Positions 1 to 8,461 of a stretch of 64,000 bases of DNA are shown one piece after another. The stretch's first letter is position 1, and the number at the start of each line of letters is the position of its first letter. Made by a program: the position numbers and the translations under genes. The DNA is from G963666535 sp963666535 (lineage in GTDB: Bacteria > Bacillota > Clostridia > Oscillospirales > Oscillospiraceae): positions 2,604,001 through 2,668,000 of the forward strand of contig OY762913.1 of the NCBI GenBank assembly GCA_963666535.1. Direction: 5' to 3'. Under the pieces are notes generated by a model. That model worked only from the letters and a program-made list of their open reading frames with translations, was not told where the DNA came from and ran no database searches.

Positions 1-1044
1 GGATTTCAGAATTTCCACATGAGGTAGCGCGAAATAATAGTTTTGCAGCTCGTGGTAGTAACCGATGCCCGGATGCTGCTCCGCATTCTTCACCAGCAAT
101 GCGGACACCTTGCTCTGTTCCCCGGCGAGGGAATACCAGTCCAGCGCCCTGTCCAGCTCGTCGTGCAGTTCGTAATAGAGCGCCGCGCGGCTGTAAATGG
201 CGCTCTGTTCCTCGTCGGTAAGCGTCTGCTGCAGCTCCCACATCAGAAATCCCCGGAAGATGGGCCAGAAACGATAGGTGTCCAACCCGTCGAACAGGAG
301 CATTGTCGTGTCTCGCTGGACGATGCCCAGCAGCTCCCCCGCACGGGGATCGCCGCTTACCATCTTCGCAAGCTCCAGATGAAAGCACTCAAACGGGGCA
401 AGGCTGATGAGCAGACGCTGCAGCGGCGGTTCAAAGCGGCGGTAGACCGCCTCGTCAAAGTAAAAAAATAGTTCGCGCTTAAGAGCGCTCAGAATATCCG
501 CGCTATATGCCGCGCCGTTTTTCAGCTTATGGCAGAGGATATCCATGGCGATGGGGTAGCCCTTCAAATCTTGCTGGATCGCACTCATTTCACTGGGGCT
601 GACTGTGATTCCCCGGGATTCCAGCATTCGCTGCGCAGTGGCGCGGTCGAAAAGCAGTGCCTGTGTGTCTATGGTGAGCAGAATTCCCGCAAATTGGAAC
701 GGCATCAGCCAGCCGGGAACCACCCCGCGGCCGAGCAGGATGAAGTGCAAATCGGTGCGGCAGCGGATCAAATTACAGAGCGCCTCCCGGCGTTCAAGTT
801 CCAAAAGATATTGCAAATCGTCCACCAAAACCGTGTCGCAGTCCGGCGGGATGCTATCCGGCAAAAACGCCGCGTCCGCAGCATTGACCATACAGACGGT
901 ATGCCCGGTAAGCAGCGCCGTCGCCGTGGTGGTTTTTCCGCAGCCGCATGGCGCGGAGAATAAAATCACCCGGCAGTGCTCCCAACCGGTCAGAAATATT
1001 TCCTCCAGCGCGGGCTTAATGATAGCAGAAGCGATATGGCTCAT
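1..1044 (-). CDS. MalT/LAL-type ATPase regulator, N-terminal part (runs off left edge)
   Basis: An open frame of 348 codons starts at the ATG 1044-1042 behind an AAAGGAGG ribosome site and is still open at base 1, so the gene is cut by the window edge. Residues about 20-40 carry a P-loop (SAPCGCGKTTTAT), followed by a VLVDDLQYL Walker-B-like segment. The rest is helical, with an ALDWYSLAGE stretch like the repeats after the ATPase in MalT-type STAND regulators. Such proteins usually end in a LuxR helix-turn-helix, which would lie outside the window. The ligand cannot be guessed. Family assignment is good, function open. Confidence 0.75.
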   Translation of the reverse strand, partial: MSHIASAIIKPALEEIFLTGWEHCRVILFSAPCGCGKTTTATALLTGHTVCMVNAADAAFLPDSIPPDCDTVLVDDLQYLLELERREALCNLIRCRTDLHFILLGRGVVPGWLMPFQFAGILLTIDTQALLFDRATAQRMLESRGITVSPSEMSAIQQDLKGYPIAMDILCHKLKNGAAYSADILSALKRELFFYFDEAVYRRFEPPLQRLLISLAPFECFHLELAKMVSGDPRAGELLGIVQRDTTMLLFDGLDTYRFWPIFRGFLMWELQQTLTDEEQSAIYSRAALYYELHDELDRALDWYSLAGEQSKVSALLVKNAEQHPGIGYYHELQNYYFALPHVEILKS

Positions 1045-1063
1045 AAGCCGCCTCCTTTGTTAA

Positions 1064-1380
1064 ATCAGAATAATTTGGCATTGTCTTGTGAATTATTTTC
1101 CAGCACACCCGGTAAGTTTAACAGATAAATCTGATTTTGTAATCCATCCAAAGTATGATTGAGGGGGTGAAAAACGACTTTTTTCAAAAATATTTTTGAG
1201 CGTCCTTGGCGCGAACTTCTATGGTGTTTTTTTCGGATTTCAGCATTCCAAAAGCTTCATAATTGCCAAAGTAACTGTACATTGTCTCCATATTATCAGA
1301 AATAAAGAAAAAACCGTCAGACATTCAAAGAAGTCCGACAGCTTTATAGGGCAGTGCGTTCAAGATAAAAAACAAATCCT
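1064..1380. other. intergenic stretch, nothing convincing
   Basis: Between the regulator's start and the tRNA-derived repeat. It is AT-rich with no credible gene; the only longer open frame on the plus strand (from 1196) has no ribosome site, no family resemblance and runs into the tRNA fragment. Confidence 0.5.
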
Positions 1381-1406
1381 AACCCCTCTCCAATTGGAAA
1401 AAGGTT
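1381..1406 (-). terminator. hairpin downstream of the tRNA-Ala 3' fragment (displaced tRNA terminator)
   Basis: Read on the minus strand, an 11-bp stem (several G-U pairs) closes an AATT loop and is followed by a T-rich run ending in six Ts. It lies just past the 3' tRNA fragment at 1420-1453, where the terminator of the original tRNA gene would be before island insertion. That history is inference. Confidence 0.55.
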
Positions 1407-1419
1407 CGGATTTTGCTGG

Positions 1420-1453
1420 TTTGGTGGACCTGAACGGGATCGAACCGTCGACC
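1420..1453. repeat. 34-bp direct repeat, distal copy (att-like tRNA-Ala 3' fragment)
   Basis: Identical over 34 bp to 8800-8833, which covers the T-arm, acceptor 3' strand and CCA of the tRNA-Ala gene. Identity stops abruptly at both ends. This is the usual signature of tRNA-targeted integration: an intact tRNA at one end and a 3' fragment at the other. Confidence 0.85.
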
Positions 1454-1458
1454 GTGGT

Positions 1459-1475
1459 GTGCAAATAAAACTACG
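1459..1475 (+). repeat. 17-bp inverted repeat, left copy
   Basis: GTGCAAATAAAACTACG, present again in the opposite orientation at 8931-8947. The two copies lie near the two ends of the tRNA-bounded island. Their meaning is unknown: terminal repeats of an older element or a recombination scar are possible. Confidence 0.5.
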
Positions 1476-1508
1476 GATTTGTTATTTCCATTTTCTAATA
1501 TCGGCTGC

Positions 1509-2099
1509 TCACATCGGAATGTGCACATACCCGACGTACTTGAAATAAATCGTGACTTTCTGAGTCTTACTGCCGTCCGGCTGCGTCTCACGTTGGGATA
1601 CCTCGATCCGCTCAATCAGCGTGTGTAGAACATGGGCGTCCAGCTCCTGTAGGTCTGTGTATTTTTCGATCAGAGAGGTGAACTGCTCCGCCTTGATGAC
1701 AGCCTCGTCCACTTCCCGCACGGCGGCTTCATAATCATCCAGCACCACTTTCAGCTCCCGCTGTTCCTGATCATACCCAGCAGCCAGTGCGGCGAACCGT
1801 TCGTCTGTAATTGCCCCGGCGGCATTTTACTCCAGCAACTTGCGGATGATTCCGTCCAACGTCTCGATACGCTTGCGGGCCTTCTCTGCCTCTTTTTTCC
1901 GATCCTTCAGCTTGCCCTGAGCGCTCTCCGCCAGCGCCGCCGTCAGCATCTTCTCGTAGCGTTTATGATACAAACGGGCGTATTGCGCGTTGCGCCGGAT
2001 GGCATCCAGTACGATGGCCTTGATCTGTTTTTCGCTGATGTAATGGGTCGGCAATGACCGTTCCCTCAACGCTGAGACTGAATTGCATTGGATGTGCAT
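1509..2099 (-). pseudogene. 3' remnant of a large serine recombinase
   Basis: About 197 codons resembling the C-terminal part of Tn4451/TnpX-type large serine recombinases: a THYISEKQ segment, a long coiled coil (RKKEAEKARKRIETLD), then the ELDAHVLHTLIERIEV block and a basic/aromatic tail. The catalytic N-terminal resolvase domain is absent, and one in-frame TAA (1827-1829) splits the remnant between LLE and NAAGAITDERF while the frame stays constant across it. So it is a 5'-deleted gene with a nonsense codon and cannot act as an integrase. It lies at the tRNA-distal end of the van island, downstream of vanT. Confidence 0.8.
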
Positions 2100-2233
2100 A
2101 GAAAAGCCCCCCAGACCCGTGAGCCTGGAGGGATACGATATCGCTTATTTAGGTATGAAGATAGGCCCGCCAAACTTGCGTTTTTTTGTTAAGTGAGATA
2201 TACCGTTCACTTTACTATGGTTGATTTCTGATG

Positions 2234-3376
2234 CTAAATAAATTGCCGTTCCAACCGCTCACCCAAGCGACTGAGAATTTCATTGGCGATTGTCCCAGTT
2301 TGCTCCGCGAGATCGCAGGCCGTGATTTTTTTATCTCCAGACCGCCCGATAATCACGGCGATATCTCCGGCTTTTACATCAGGGATGTCGGAAACATCCA
2401 CCAGCATCTGGTCCATACAGATGCGACCAACGATAGGAACTTTGTAGCCGCAAATCAAAACATTTCCAACGCCGCAGGACAACGAGCGCGGAATTCCGTC
2501 CGCATAACCGATTGCGAGTATGGCGATCCTGGTATCGCGCTCGGCAATGAACTGTAAACCGTATCCAGCCGCCTCTCCCTTTTGCAGCGTCTTCAGCGTG
2601 GTCACTCTGGTTTTGACGGACATCACCGGTCTCAGGGAAAGCGCACAGTGTTCCATGTCGGCCCTGGTGCTGTGCACGCCGTAGAGCGTGATCCCAACCC
2701 GCGCGTAATCGCCTCCGAGTTCCGGATAATTGATTAATCCGTAGCTTGCCAGCAGGTGCGTTTTAGGGTATCCGAAGCCGCGTTCGCCAAGCTGTGAAAC
2801 CACATTGAAAAAAGCGCTTCCCTGCTCCATAGTAAACGCTCTGTCCTCCGGTGATTCCGTGTCGGCTGCGCATAGATGCGTGTAGACCCCCTCAATTTTC
2901 AGGTTGTGGAGGCAAAACATTTTACAGATGTTTTCGATGTTTCTATAAGGTTCTCCCAGCCGGTGCATGCCCGTATCGACCGCGATATGTACTTTTACTT
3001 TTTTGCCGTGTTTGTCCAGAGTTTCAGCATACGGCAGATCAATTACGGTTTGCGTGAAATCATACTGAACCAGAAGCGAAAATAGTTTGGGGTGCGTGTA
3101 TCCAAGAATCAGGATTTCTCCGGCGATTCCGTTTTCGCGAAGCTCAATTCCTTCCTGGACTGTCGCTACGCAAAAGGCGTTTACACCTAATCGACTCAGT
3201 TCCTGTGAGATCAAAACCGCACCGTGCCCATAAGCGTTAGCTTTGACAGCGGGCATCAGTTCACAACCATCTGGGAGCAGTTTTCGGAGTGCTGCGACAT
3301 TGTGGCGCAGCGCGTTCCGATCCAGTTCGATCCATGCCCTGCTTTGACAAAATGCAAGTTCTGTTTTATCCGGCAT
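2234..3376 (-). CDS. vanT: VanT-type serine racemase, soluble racemase domain only
   Basis: PLP-dependent fold-III racemase of about 380 aa, expected to make D-Ser for the VanG ligase. Visible are the PLP lysine motif (AVKANAYGHG), the second catalytic tyrosine (RVGITLYGVHS) and the RICMDQM strand. Near the C-terminus the sequence is TIANEILSR: an Asn stands where alanine racemases have Tyr in TI.YE, the substitution known from VanT serine racemases. Classical VanT (about 700 aa) has an N-terminal multi-pass membrane domain; it is missing here. The start at 3376 overlaps the end of the upstream acyltransferase gene by 11 nt, so translation is probably coupled. An upstream start at 3442 would only add non-homologous residues. 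Confidence 0.88.
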   Translation of the reverse strand: MPDKTELAFCQSRAWIELDRNALRHNVAALRKLLPDGCELMPAVKANAYGHGAVLISQELSRLGVNAFCVATVQEGIELRENGIAGEILILGYTHPKLFSLLVQYDFTQTVIDLPYAETLDKHGKKVKVHIAVDTGMHRLGEPYRNIENICKMFCLHNLKIEGVYTHLCAADTESPEDRAFTMEQGSAFFNVVSQLGERGFGYPKTHLLASYGLINYPELGGDYARVGITLYGVHSTRADMEHCALSLRPVMSVKTRVTTLKTLQKGEAAGYGLQFIAERDTRIAILAIGYADGIPRSLSCGVGNVLICGYKVPIVGRICMDQMLVDVSDIPDVKAGDIAVIIGRSGDKKITACDLAEQTGTIANEILSRLGERLERQFI

Positions 3377-3839
3377 TCTCTTTCTCCTTCTCAATGATAC
3401 GGGGCGGCTGCGAAACCACGGTGCAGTAATCAGGCACATCAAAACTAACGACCGCTCCCGCGCCGATTTTTACGTGATGCCCGATTTGAATATCTCCTAC
3501 GACCGTGGCACCCGCACCAATCAGACAATTGTCACCGATACGCGGTGCGTTGCAATCCACTTCTCCTATTGTAACATTCTGATAGATCCAACAATTTAAG
3601 CCAATGCTCGCGTAGCGGGAAATATAGATACCATGCAGTCCGTGCGGCAGGGAGGGGAGACCGGCGATTTTTGCGCCGTTTCCGATGTAGCCGCCATGCC
3701 TGTGCGCCGACCGGTTGCAGAAAAATATGAGCAGATCTTTAATCAATTTATTTTTGGCTTGCTCCCGCAGCCTGAACAGGGACCAGTAGCCGCGTAGATT
3801 GTCCCCCTTGGAATATTCAATCATTCTATTTCTTAGCAT
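3366..3839 (-). CDS. hexapeptide-repeat acyltransferase, serine acetyltransferase-like, inside the van operon
   Basis: 157 aa with left-handed beta-helix hexapeptide repeats (IGDNCLIGAGATVVGDIQIG, then KIGAGAVV) and a histidine-containing segment LPHGLHGIYIS matching the active-site region of CysE-type enzymes, but without their full N-terminal helical domain. The start ATG at 3839 overlaps the vanXY stop (TGCTAA), and the stop overlaps the vanT start, so the gene is embedded in the operon. It occupies the slot where VanT normally carries its membrane acyltransferase-3-like domain. Possible roles are acetylation of serine or of a wall component; the substrate is unknown. VanG operons I know of lack this gene. 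Confidence 0.75.
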   Translation of the reverse strand: MLRNRMIEYSKGDNLRGYWSLFRLREQAKNKLIKDLLIFFCNRSAHRHGGYIGNGAKIAGLPSLPHGLHGIYISRYASIGLNCWIYQNVTIGEVDCNAPRIGDNCLIGAGATVVGDIQIGHHVKIGAGAVVSFDVPDYCTVVSQPPRIIEKEKENAG

Positions 3840-4636
3840 TGCAAAACTTCTTCCTTTACCTGAAACAGCTCCCATTCCCGCCCGCTTGTCCACTCGGTCA
3901 GAACAAATCCGTCTGCGTTATTGCCGGATACCGAGTATGGAATGTCGTCCTCAATTTCAAATGCAGCGTCCACTCCAGCCGTGGCCTTACCATAGGAAAC
4001 CTCGATATTCTGATTGCCGTTCCGATACAAAAAGCACTTCTCTCCATGAGGATACTGCTTGAGAAAATCATGATATTCTTCCAGCGTCAGGCCAAGCTCC
4101 GTCATAATTGCGGCGTGAGGCACTCCAACATAACGGAAATGCCAGGGTTCGTGCGCGATTCCGGTAATAGCCTCTTTTCCCTTTGGATAGCGTTCCACGA
4201 AACCGTAGGCCACGGCTTTTTCCCGAAACATCTGACAGACGCCTGAATAGGGAAAATCCGGCCGAATGAAGTCAATCTCTGCTTTGCGGAGGCCCAGGTC
4301 GATGGCAAGTCCGGTCTGATGCTCGCTATGATCCGGTTTCGCCACAAACTGCTCTGTAAAAGCAGGCCCGTTGTCTCGCAGGGACTGGTTATAAATGTCC
4401 TGCTGTTCCGCTCTGGAGCGCCAGCCGCTCACCGCACTGATCTGCGACCAGCCCTCAATACTGCTCATGAGTTTGGAAAGCAAGACGGCGGCTCTGCGTT
4501 CCAGCAGAACCTTGCTGTCTGAATGAGCTGGAACAAGGGAACTTTCCACATTTCCCGAACAGTAGGGGTACTGACCGTTGACTAAAATCAGGTTGCCCGC
4601 ATGGACAACCTTTTTCGGCATCACAAGCATTTTCAT
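3833..4636 (-). CDS. vanXY: VanXY D,D-dipeptidase/D,D-carboxypeptidase
   Basis: 267 aa of the M15 zinc peptidase family, removing D-Ala-D-Ala dipeptide and terminal D-Ala so that only D-Ala-D-Ser precursors remain. The zinc motif SEHQTGLAIDL (SxHxxGxAxD) is near residues 118-128 and the second part, EPWHFRYVG, near 172-180. There is no signal peptide, so it is cytoplasmic like VanXY of VanC/VanG systems. The C-terminal about 70 residues after the catalytic domain are extra, as in other VanXY proteins. It overlaps vanG by 4 nt and the acyltransferase by 7 nt. Confidence 0.92.
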   Translation of the reverse strand: MKMLVMPKKVVHAGNLILVNGQYPYCSGNVESSLVPAHSDSKVLLERRAAVLLSKLMSSIEGWSQISAVSGWRSRAEQQDIYNQSLRDNGPAFTEQFVAKPDHSEHQTGLAIDLGLRKAEIDFIRPDFPYSGVCQMFREKAVAYGFVERYPKGKEAITGIAHEPWHFRYVGVPHAAIMTELGLTLEEYHDFLKQYPHGEKCFLYRNGNQNIEVSYGKATAGVDAAFEIEDDIPYSVSGNNADGFVLTEWTSGREWELFQVKEEVLQC

Positions 4637-5682
4637 ACGCCCACCGCCAATTCAATCACGCGGGAAATGACCTGTTCAAAAGAAATTTCTACGGCTTTCA
4701 TCATGCTGGGATACCGGCTGTGAGAGGTGAAACCGGGGATCGTATTGACTTCATTAAAAATGACCATGCCGTCAGCGTTCAGGAACATGTCCACCCGCGC
4801 AAAGCCACGGCAGCCCAGCGCCTGATAAATCGTCTTTGCGGTCTGTTTGATTTCCTCCGCTTTTTCTTTGGGGGTTCGTGCCGGTACATGAATGGCCGAG
4901 GTTTTCAGGGTATACTTTTCCGTAAAATCAAAAAATCCGTCCGATAATTCGATTTCATCGACCGCTCCGACTGTCAGCTCAGCATTGCCCATCACGGCGC
5001 AGCCAACTTCAAATCCTGTGATGGTTTCTTCCAGGATGACTTCATCAACATATTCAAAAGCTAACTTGATGGCGGCGGGGAGATCGTGCCGATCAATCAC
5101 CTTCGTAATGCCATAGGAAGAACCGGCCCTGACTGGCTTTACAAACAGGGGATATCCGAGACTCTCAGCCTGTGCCAGAGCGATTCCAGCATCCATATTC
5201 TTTTTCAAAATAAAGGAGGCTGGAACCTGCACACCGGCAGCATGTGCCAGCTTGTGCGCACGGTCTTTGTCCATGCAGAGCGCAGAGGCCAGTGTGCCGC
5301 AGCCGACAATCGGGATTCCTGCCATTTCAAATAAACCCTGCACCGTGCCGTCCTCGCCGTTTTTTCCATGGAGAACAGGAAACGCGGCGTCAATTGGAAG
5401 TTTTACAACTTTGTCAGGATGAAGTACCAGCAGGGTATGTGTTTCACGGTCCGGCGAAATGGCCGCCGGCAAGCAGTCGGAGGGATTACACCAAGTATCT
5501 GATGCAATTTTTTCAATGTCTCCATCAAACCGATACCAATCTCCCTTTGATGAAATCCCGATCAATATAGGCATGAACTTATAGGTGTCTATATGCTTAA
5601 TCACAGAGTAGGCCGATTGAAGCGATACACTGTATTCGGGAGAACAACCCCCAAATAAGACAGCAATATTTAATCTTTTCAT
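4633..5682 (-). CDS. vanG: VanG-type D-alanine--D-serine ligase
   Basis: 349-aa ATP-grasp ligase joining D-Ala to D-Ser for the modified peptidoglycan precursor. The N-terminus IAVLFGGCSPEYSVS is the ligase signature; HGKNGEDGTVQGLFEMAGIP, the LFVKPVRAGSSYGITKV ATP-binding loop and FNEVNTIPGFT follow in order. The omega-loop reads FTEKYTL, the EKY form seen in D-Ser-type ligases; D-Lac ligases differ here. It overlaps vanW by 4 nt and vanXY by 4 nt, so the block is one operon. Function is confidently a Van ligase; D-Ser rather than D-Ala specificity also follows from the racemase and VanXY neighbours. Confidence 0.93.
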   Translation of the reverse strand: MKRLNIAVLFGGCSPEYSVSLQSAYSVIKHIDTYKFMPILIGISSKGDWYRFDGDIEKIASDTWCNPSDCLPAAISPDRETHTLLVLHPDKVVKLPIDAAFPVLHGKNGEDGTVQGLFEMAGIPIVGCGTLASALCMDKDRAHKLAHAAGVQVPASFILKKNMDAGIALAQAESLGYPLFVKPVRAGSSYGITKVIDRHDLPAAIKLAFEYVDEVILEETITGFEVGCAVMGNAELTVGAVDEIELSDGFFDFTEKYTLKTSAIHVPARTPKEKAEEIKQTAKTIYQALGCRGFARVDMFLNADGMVIFNEVNTIPGFTSHSRYPSMMKAVEISFEQVISRVIELAVGV

Positions 5683-6515
5683 TTTTCTTTTGATCCTTTC
5701 TCAACAACATCCGTTCCATCAGGAAGTGGATAACCGATTTCGCACTTATTTCGATAAAGCAGCTTTTCAGAGGCACAGGCCCCGGTTGCTGTCAGAATCG
5801 TTTTTTGCCTCACATCCACTTCTTCAAAAACCTTGTTGTTTCTGTGGTAATATACTGGCTCCCCATTTACGACCTCGTAAAATCGCCCGTTGTCCTGATC
5901 GGTTAGCAGGCGTCCGGTAATGTGGTTTTCATCGAACGAAATGCTGGTCTGAAACGATATCTCTGTCTCATTTTTGACCTTCAGATCAAGCCAGCCCTCC
6001 GATACGGTTGCATCTACCCCCATTGGCGCGTCACTGGGCGGTTCCGGAAAATCTTTCACATCATGCCCGTGCCGTTCCACAACCGTGAGCGGTGTATGAA
6101 GAAACATCCAAAAGAGCAGATTGCTCATTTGGCACATCCCGCCGCCGGGGGCCGTTGTGAGTTTTCCGTCAACTACGGTCAAACCATCTTTATACGGAAT
6201 GTCCCGGTCGGCATACCGAACCAGTTTCCAGAAAGAGAACGTTTCATGCGGCCTGATCACCACTCGGGCTAAAGTGGCTGCGGCCAACTTCAAATTAAAA
6301 ACTTTATTCTTCTGATACACCATATCAAAGCCGGTTTCCCGGTTATATAGAGGGCAGCTTGTTTCAAAAAGCTGATATGGCAGCGGGGTTTTGGATTTAA
6401 CCTCGGCATATTGGTTCCCGTCCAGCCGCATCCCCGTATAAAAGCAAAATAGGCGCTGCTTCATTCTCAGTGGCAGCAGCCATGGGAAAATTTGTGTGAC
6501 TCGTTTTCTCGGCAT
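5679..6515 (-). CDS. vanW: VanW family protein
   Basis: 278 aa with the VanW-type core: NLKLAAATLARVVIRPHETF, then PGGGMCQMSNLLFWM and VVERHGHDVKDFP. VanW occurs in VanB and VanG operons but its biochemical role is unknown. The ATG at 6515 is preceded by AAAGGA at a normal distance; a longer reading from 6590 would start inside the upstream hairpin and is unlikely. It is the first gene after a terminator-like hairpin and heads the structural-gene block W-G-XY-acyltransferase-T. No vanY carboxypeptidase lies between vanS and vanW, unlike Enterococcus faecalis VanG. Confidence 0.88.
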   Translation of the reverse strand: MPRKRVTQIFPWLLPLRMKQRLFCFYTGMRLDGNQYAEVKSKTPLPYQLFETSCPLYNRETGFDMVYQKNKVFNLKLAAATLARVVIRPHETFSFWKLVRYADRDIPYKDGLTVVDGKLTTAPGGGMCQMSNLLFWMFLHTPLTVVERHGHDVKDFPEPPSDAPMGVDATVSEGWLDLKVKNETEISFQTSISFDENHITGRLLTDQDNGRFYEVVNGEPVYYHRNNKVFEEVDVRQKTILTATGACASEKLLYRNKCEIGYPLPDGTDVVEKGSKEK

Positions 6516-6552
6516 AATAAATCCTTTCTTTAATATTTGAGCAAAAGAAAAT

Positions 6553-6586
6553 CCCCGTTCGGTACTTTTATGGTACCAAAACGGGG
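6553..6586 (-). terminator. terminator-like hairpin between vanS and vanW
   Basis: On the minus strand a stem made of CCCCGTT and GGTAC segments closes a short loop and is followed by ATTTTCTTTT. It divides the regulatory genes (U-R-S) from the resistance genes. Only about 37 nt lie between it and vanW, too little for a separate promoter, so read-through or a promoter inside the vanS end plus attenuation are the options. Confidence 0.6.
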
Positions 6587-6639
6587 ACAAGCATGTTTTT
6601 GATTTTAATGAGGAAAACCTGAAGAAAGAACTATGAAAA

Positions 6640-7767
6640 TCATACGATTTTCTGACAATCTATGGGTAGCTCTACGGTAAAGGTAATATGCTCATTAGCG
6701 CTTTCAGCGGTAATGGTTCCTCCGTGCAGTTCAACGATTTCCTTTGCGATAGCAAGACCGAGGCCAGTTCCGCCGGTGGAACTGGAGCGCGAGGTATCCA
6801 GCCGGAAGAACTGTTCAAAAATCCGATCCAGCTTTTCGGGAGGAATCGTCTTTCCGTGATTGGCTATTCGCACCGTTACATGACTGTCGGACTGCTCCAT
6901 CGTAACGAGAATCGCAGTATCGGGGTAGCTATAGTTCATGGCATTGCGGATGAGGTTGTCAAATACGCGCTCCAGCTTATCCGGGTCACAAATAATCCGG
7001 ATATCTGGCGTCAGATTCAGATTCCAACTCAAGGATTTTTCCGTCAGGACCGGATTAAACTCAAACGTGATTTGTTCCAGCATACGGGTCAGATTAACCG
7101 ATTCCGGCTCCAATGTCAACTGAGTTAGATTGAAACGGGTGATGTCGAAAAATTCGTTGATCAGCGTTTCAAGCCGCTCCGCCTTATCGAGGGCAATGCC
7201 GGTGTATTTGGCGCGAAGCTCCTGGGAGATCTGCGGTTCGTCCCGCAGCAGGGTCAAATAACCGATCACGCTGGTCAGCGGCGTTTTCAGGTCGTGTGCC
7301 AGATAAACCACCAGATCGTTTTTCCGCTGTTCCGCCTCTTTTGCGGCCATGGCGCTGCGCAACGCCTGTTCCCGCACCAGATTCAATTCGTCCTGCACGT
7401 TTTTCATGGCATCCGACAGAACAATCGGCCGATTGTCAGGTTGCGCCAACTGTTCAGACGCCTCAACTACTTCATCCAGATAGCGCAGGGGTCTTTGAAA
7501 AAAGCGATAGGTGATGACGGTCCAACCCATGAGAATGACACCCGTGCCCCAAAACAAGGACGTTTCCTGTACTAATTTCAAAAATTGGTATAAAGAGTCA
7601 TATGGCTGCCAGGTAAAGATAAGGCAAATCCGCCATGCAAGAAAATACAGGAGAAAAAGGCCCGCGACAAAGCCAACAAGCGCCAGAAAATATTGCAGTG
7701 TTATCTGCCGCGACAAGTGACTTCGGCGAGTATGACCTTTTGTTATCTGCTCACTTTGCCTATTCAA
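6640..7767 (-). CDS. vanS: VanS sensor histidine kinase
   Basis: 375-aa membrane kinase that should phosphorylate or dephosphorylate VanR in response to glycopeptide. Two transmembrane segments (about residues 25-50 and 65-90) enclose a short extracellular loop, followed by a HAMP-like linker, the H-box LAHDLKTPLTSVIGYL, an N-box around NAMNYS and the G2 box GTGLGLAIAKEIVELHGG. The start is a TTG at 7767, with GGAGTGGGG 8 nt upstream, overlapping the vanR stop. The small sensor loop fits VanS of VanB/VanG-like systems, which sense the drug or its wall effect. Confidence 0.92.
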   Translation of the reverse strand: MNRQSEQITKGHTRRSHLSRQITLQYFLALVGFVAGLFLLYFLAWRICLIFTWQPYDSLYQFLKLVQETSLFWGTGVILMGWTVITYRFFQRPLRYLDEVVEASEQLAQPDNRPIVLSDAMKNVQDELNLVREQALRSAMAAKEAEQRKNDLVVYLAHDLKTPLTSVIGYLTLLRDEPQISQELRAKYTGIALDKAERLETLINEFFDITRFNLTQLTLEPESVNLTRMLEQITFEFNPVLTEKSLSWNLNLTPDIRIICDPDKLERVFDNLIRNAMNYSYPDTAILVTMEQSDSHVTVRIANHGKTIPPEKLDRIFEQFFRLDTSRSSSTGGTGLGLAIAKEIVELHGGTITAESANEHITFTVELPIDCQKIV

Positions 7768-8461
7768 TGGTATACCCCACTCCCCACACGGTTTTCAAAA
7801 ACTTCGGCTTTCTACTGGGCTCGTGCATCTTTTCCCGGAGTCTCGCAATGTGTGCCATGACAGTGTTATTATTGTCAAGATATTTCTCTCCCCACACGGC
7901 CTCAAACAGTTCCTCCGATGAGACGACCTTACTGCGGTGATCACATAGATACCAGAGGATGTTAAACTCTATTGGAGTCAGAGACAATTCTTTTCCATAC
8001 AGCGTGCATTTATGACTGTCCAAGCAGACATAAAGACCGGCAAAGTCATATTCATGGATTTCTTCTGGGAGAGCGTTCGCGGTATTGTACCGCGTATAAC
8101 GCCGGAGTTGCGTTTTTACGCGGGCAACCAACTCCAGCGGATGGAACGGCTTTGTGATGTAGTCGTCTGCCCCCAGGGTCAGCCCGGTGATCTTGTCCAT
8201 ATCCTCCACCTTGGCGGTCAGCATGATAATGGGAAACAGATGCTTTTCACGAATCTTTTGGCAAAGCGCAAAACCGCTCATATCCGGCAGCATCACATCC
8301 AGAATTGCAAGGCTTAAATCCTCACGCTCCACGCAGGCCAGAGCATCCGCAGCATTATAAAACTTAAATACTGAATAATTTTCACTTTTCAGATAAACTT
8401 CCACAAGGTCGGCAATTTCCTGCTCATCGTCAACAATCAATATTTTATCATTCTGATTCAT
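7760..8461 (-). CDS. vanR: VanR response regulator
   Basis: OmpR-family regulator of about 233 aa. The receiver domain has the acidic pair IVDDEQE, phosphoacceptor Asp in LAILDVMLPDMSGF and Lys in ITKPFHPLE; a winged-helix DNA-binding domain follows (SLTPIEFNILWYLCDH to the end). The ATG at 8461 has GGAGG 5 nt upstream and is preferred to the ATG 21 nt further upstream. The gene overlaps vanU by 14 nt and vanS by 8 nt. It is expected to activate the promoter of the resistance genes. Confidence 0.93.
   Translation of the reverse strand: MNQNDKILIVDDEQEIADLVEVYLKSENYSVFKFYNAADALACVEREDLSLAILDVMLPDMSGFALCQKIREKHLFPIIMLTAKVEDMDKITGLTLGADDYITKPFHPLELVARVKTQLRRYTRYNTANALPEEIHEYDFAGLYVCLDSHKCTLYGKELSLTPIEFNILWYLCDHRSKVVSSEELFEAVWGEKYLDNNNTVMAHIARLREKMHEPSRKPKFLKTVWGVGYTIE

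Noticed and set aside
43..963. Plus-strand open frames at the left edge
   Set aside because: They are antisense to the minus-strand ATPase regulator, lack ribosome sites and resemble no family.
1196..1468. Plus-strand frame of 90 codons
   Set aside because: Runs into the tRNA fragment in an otherwise non-coding stretch; low-complexity and no ribosome site.
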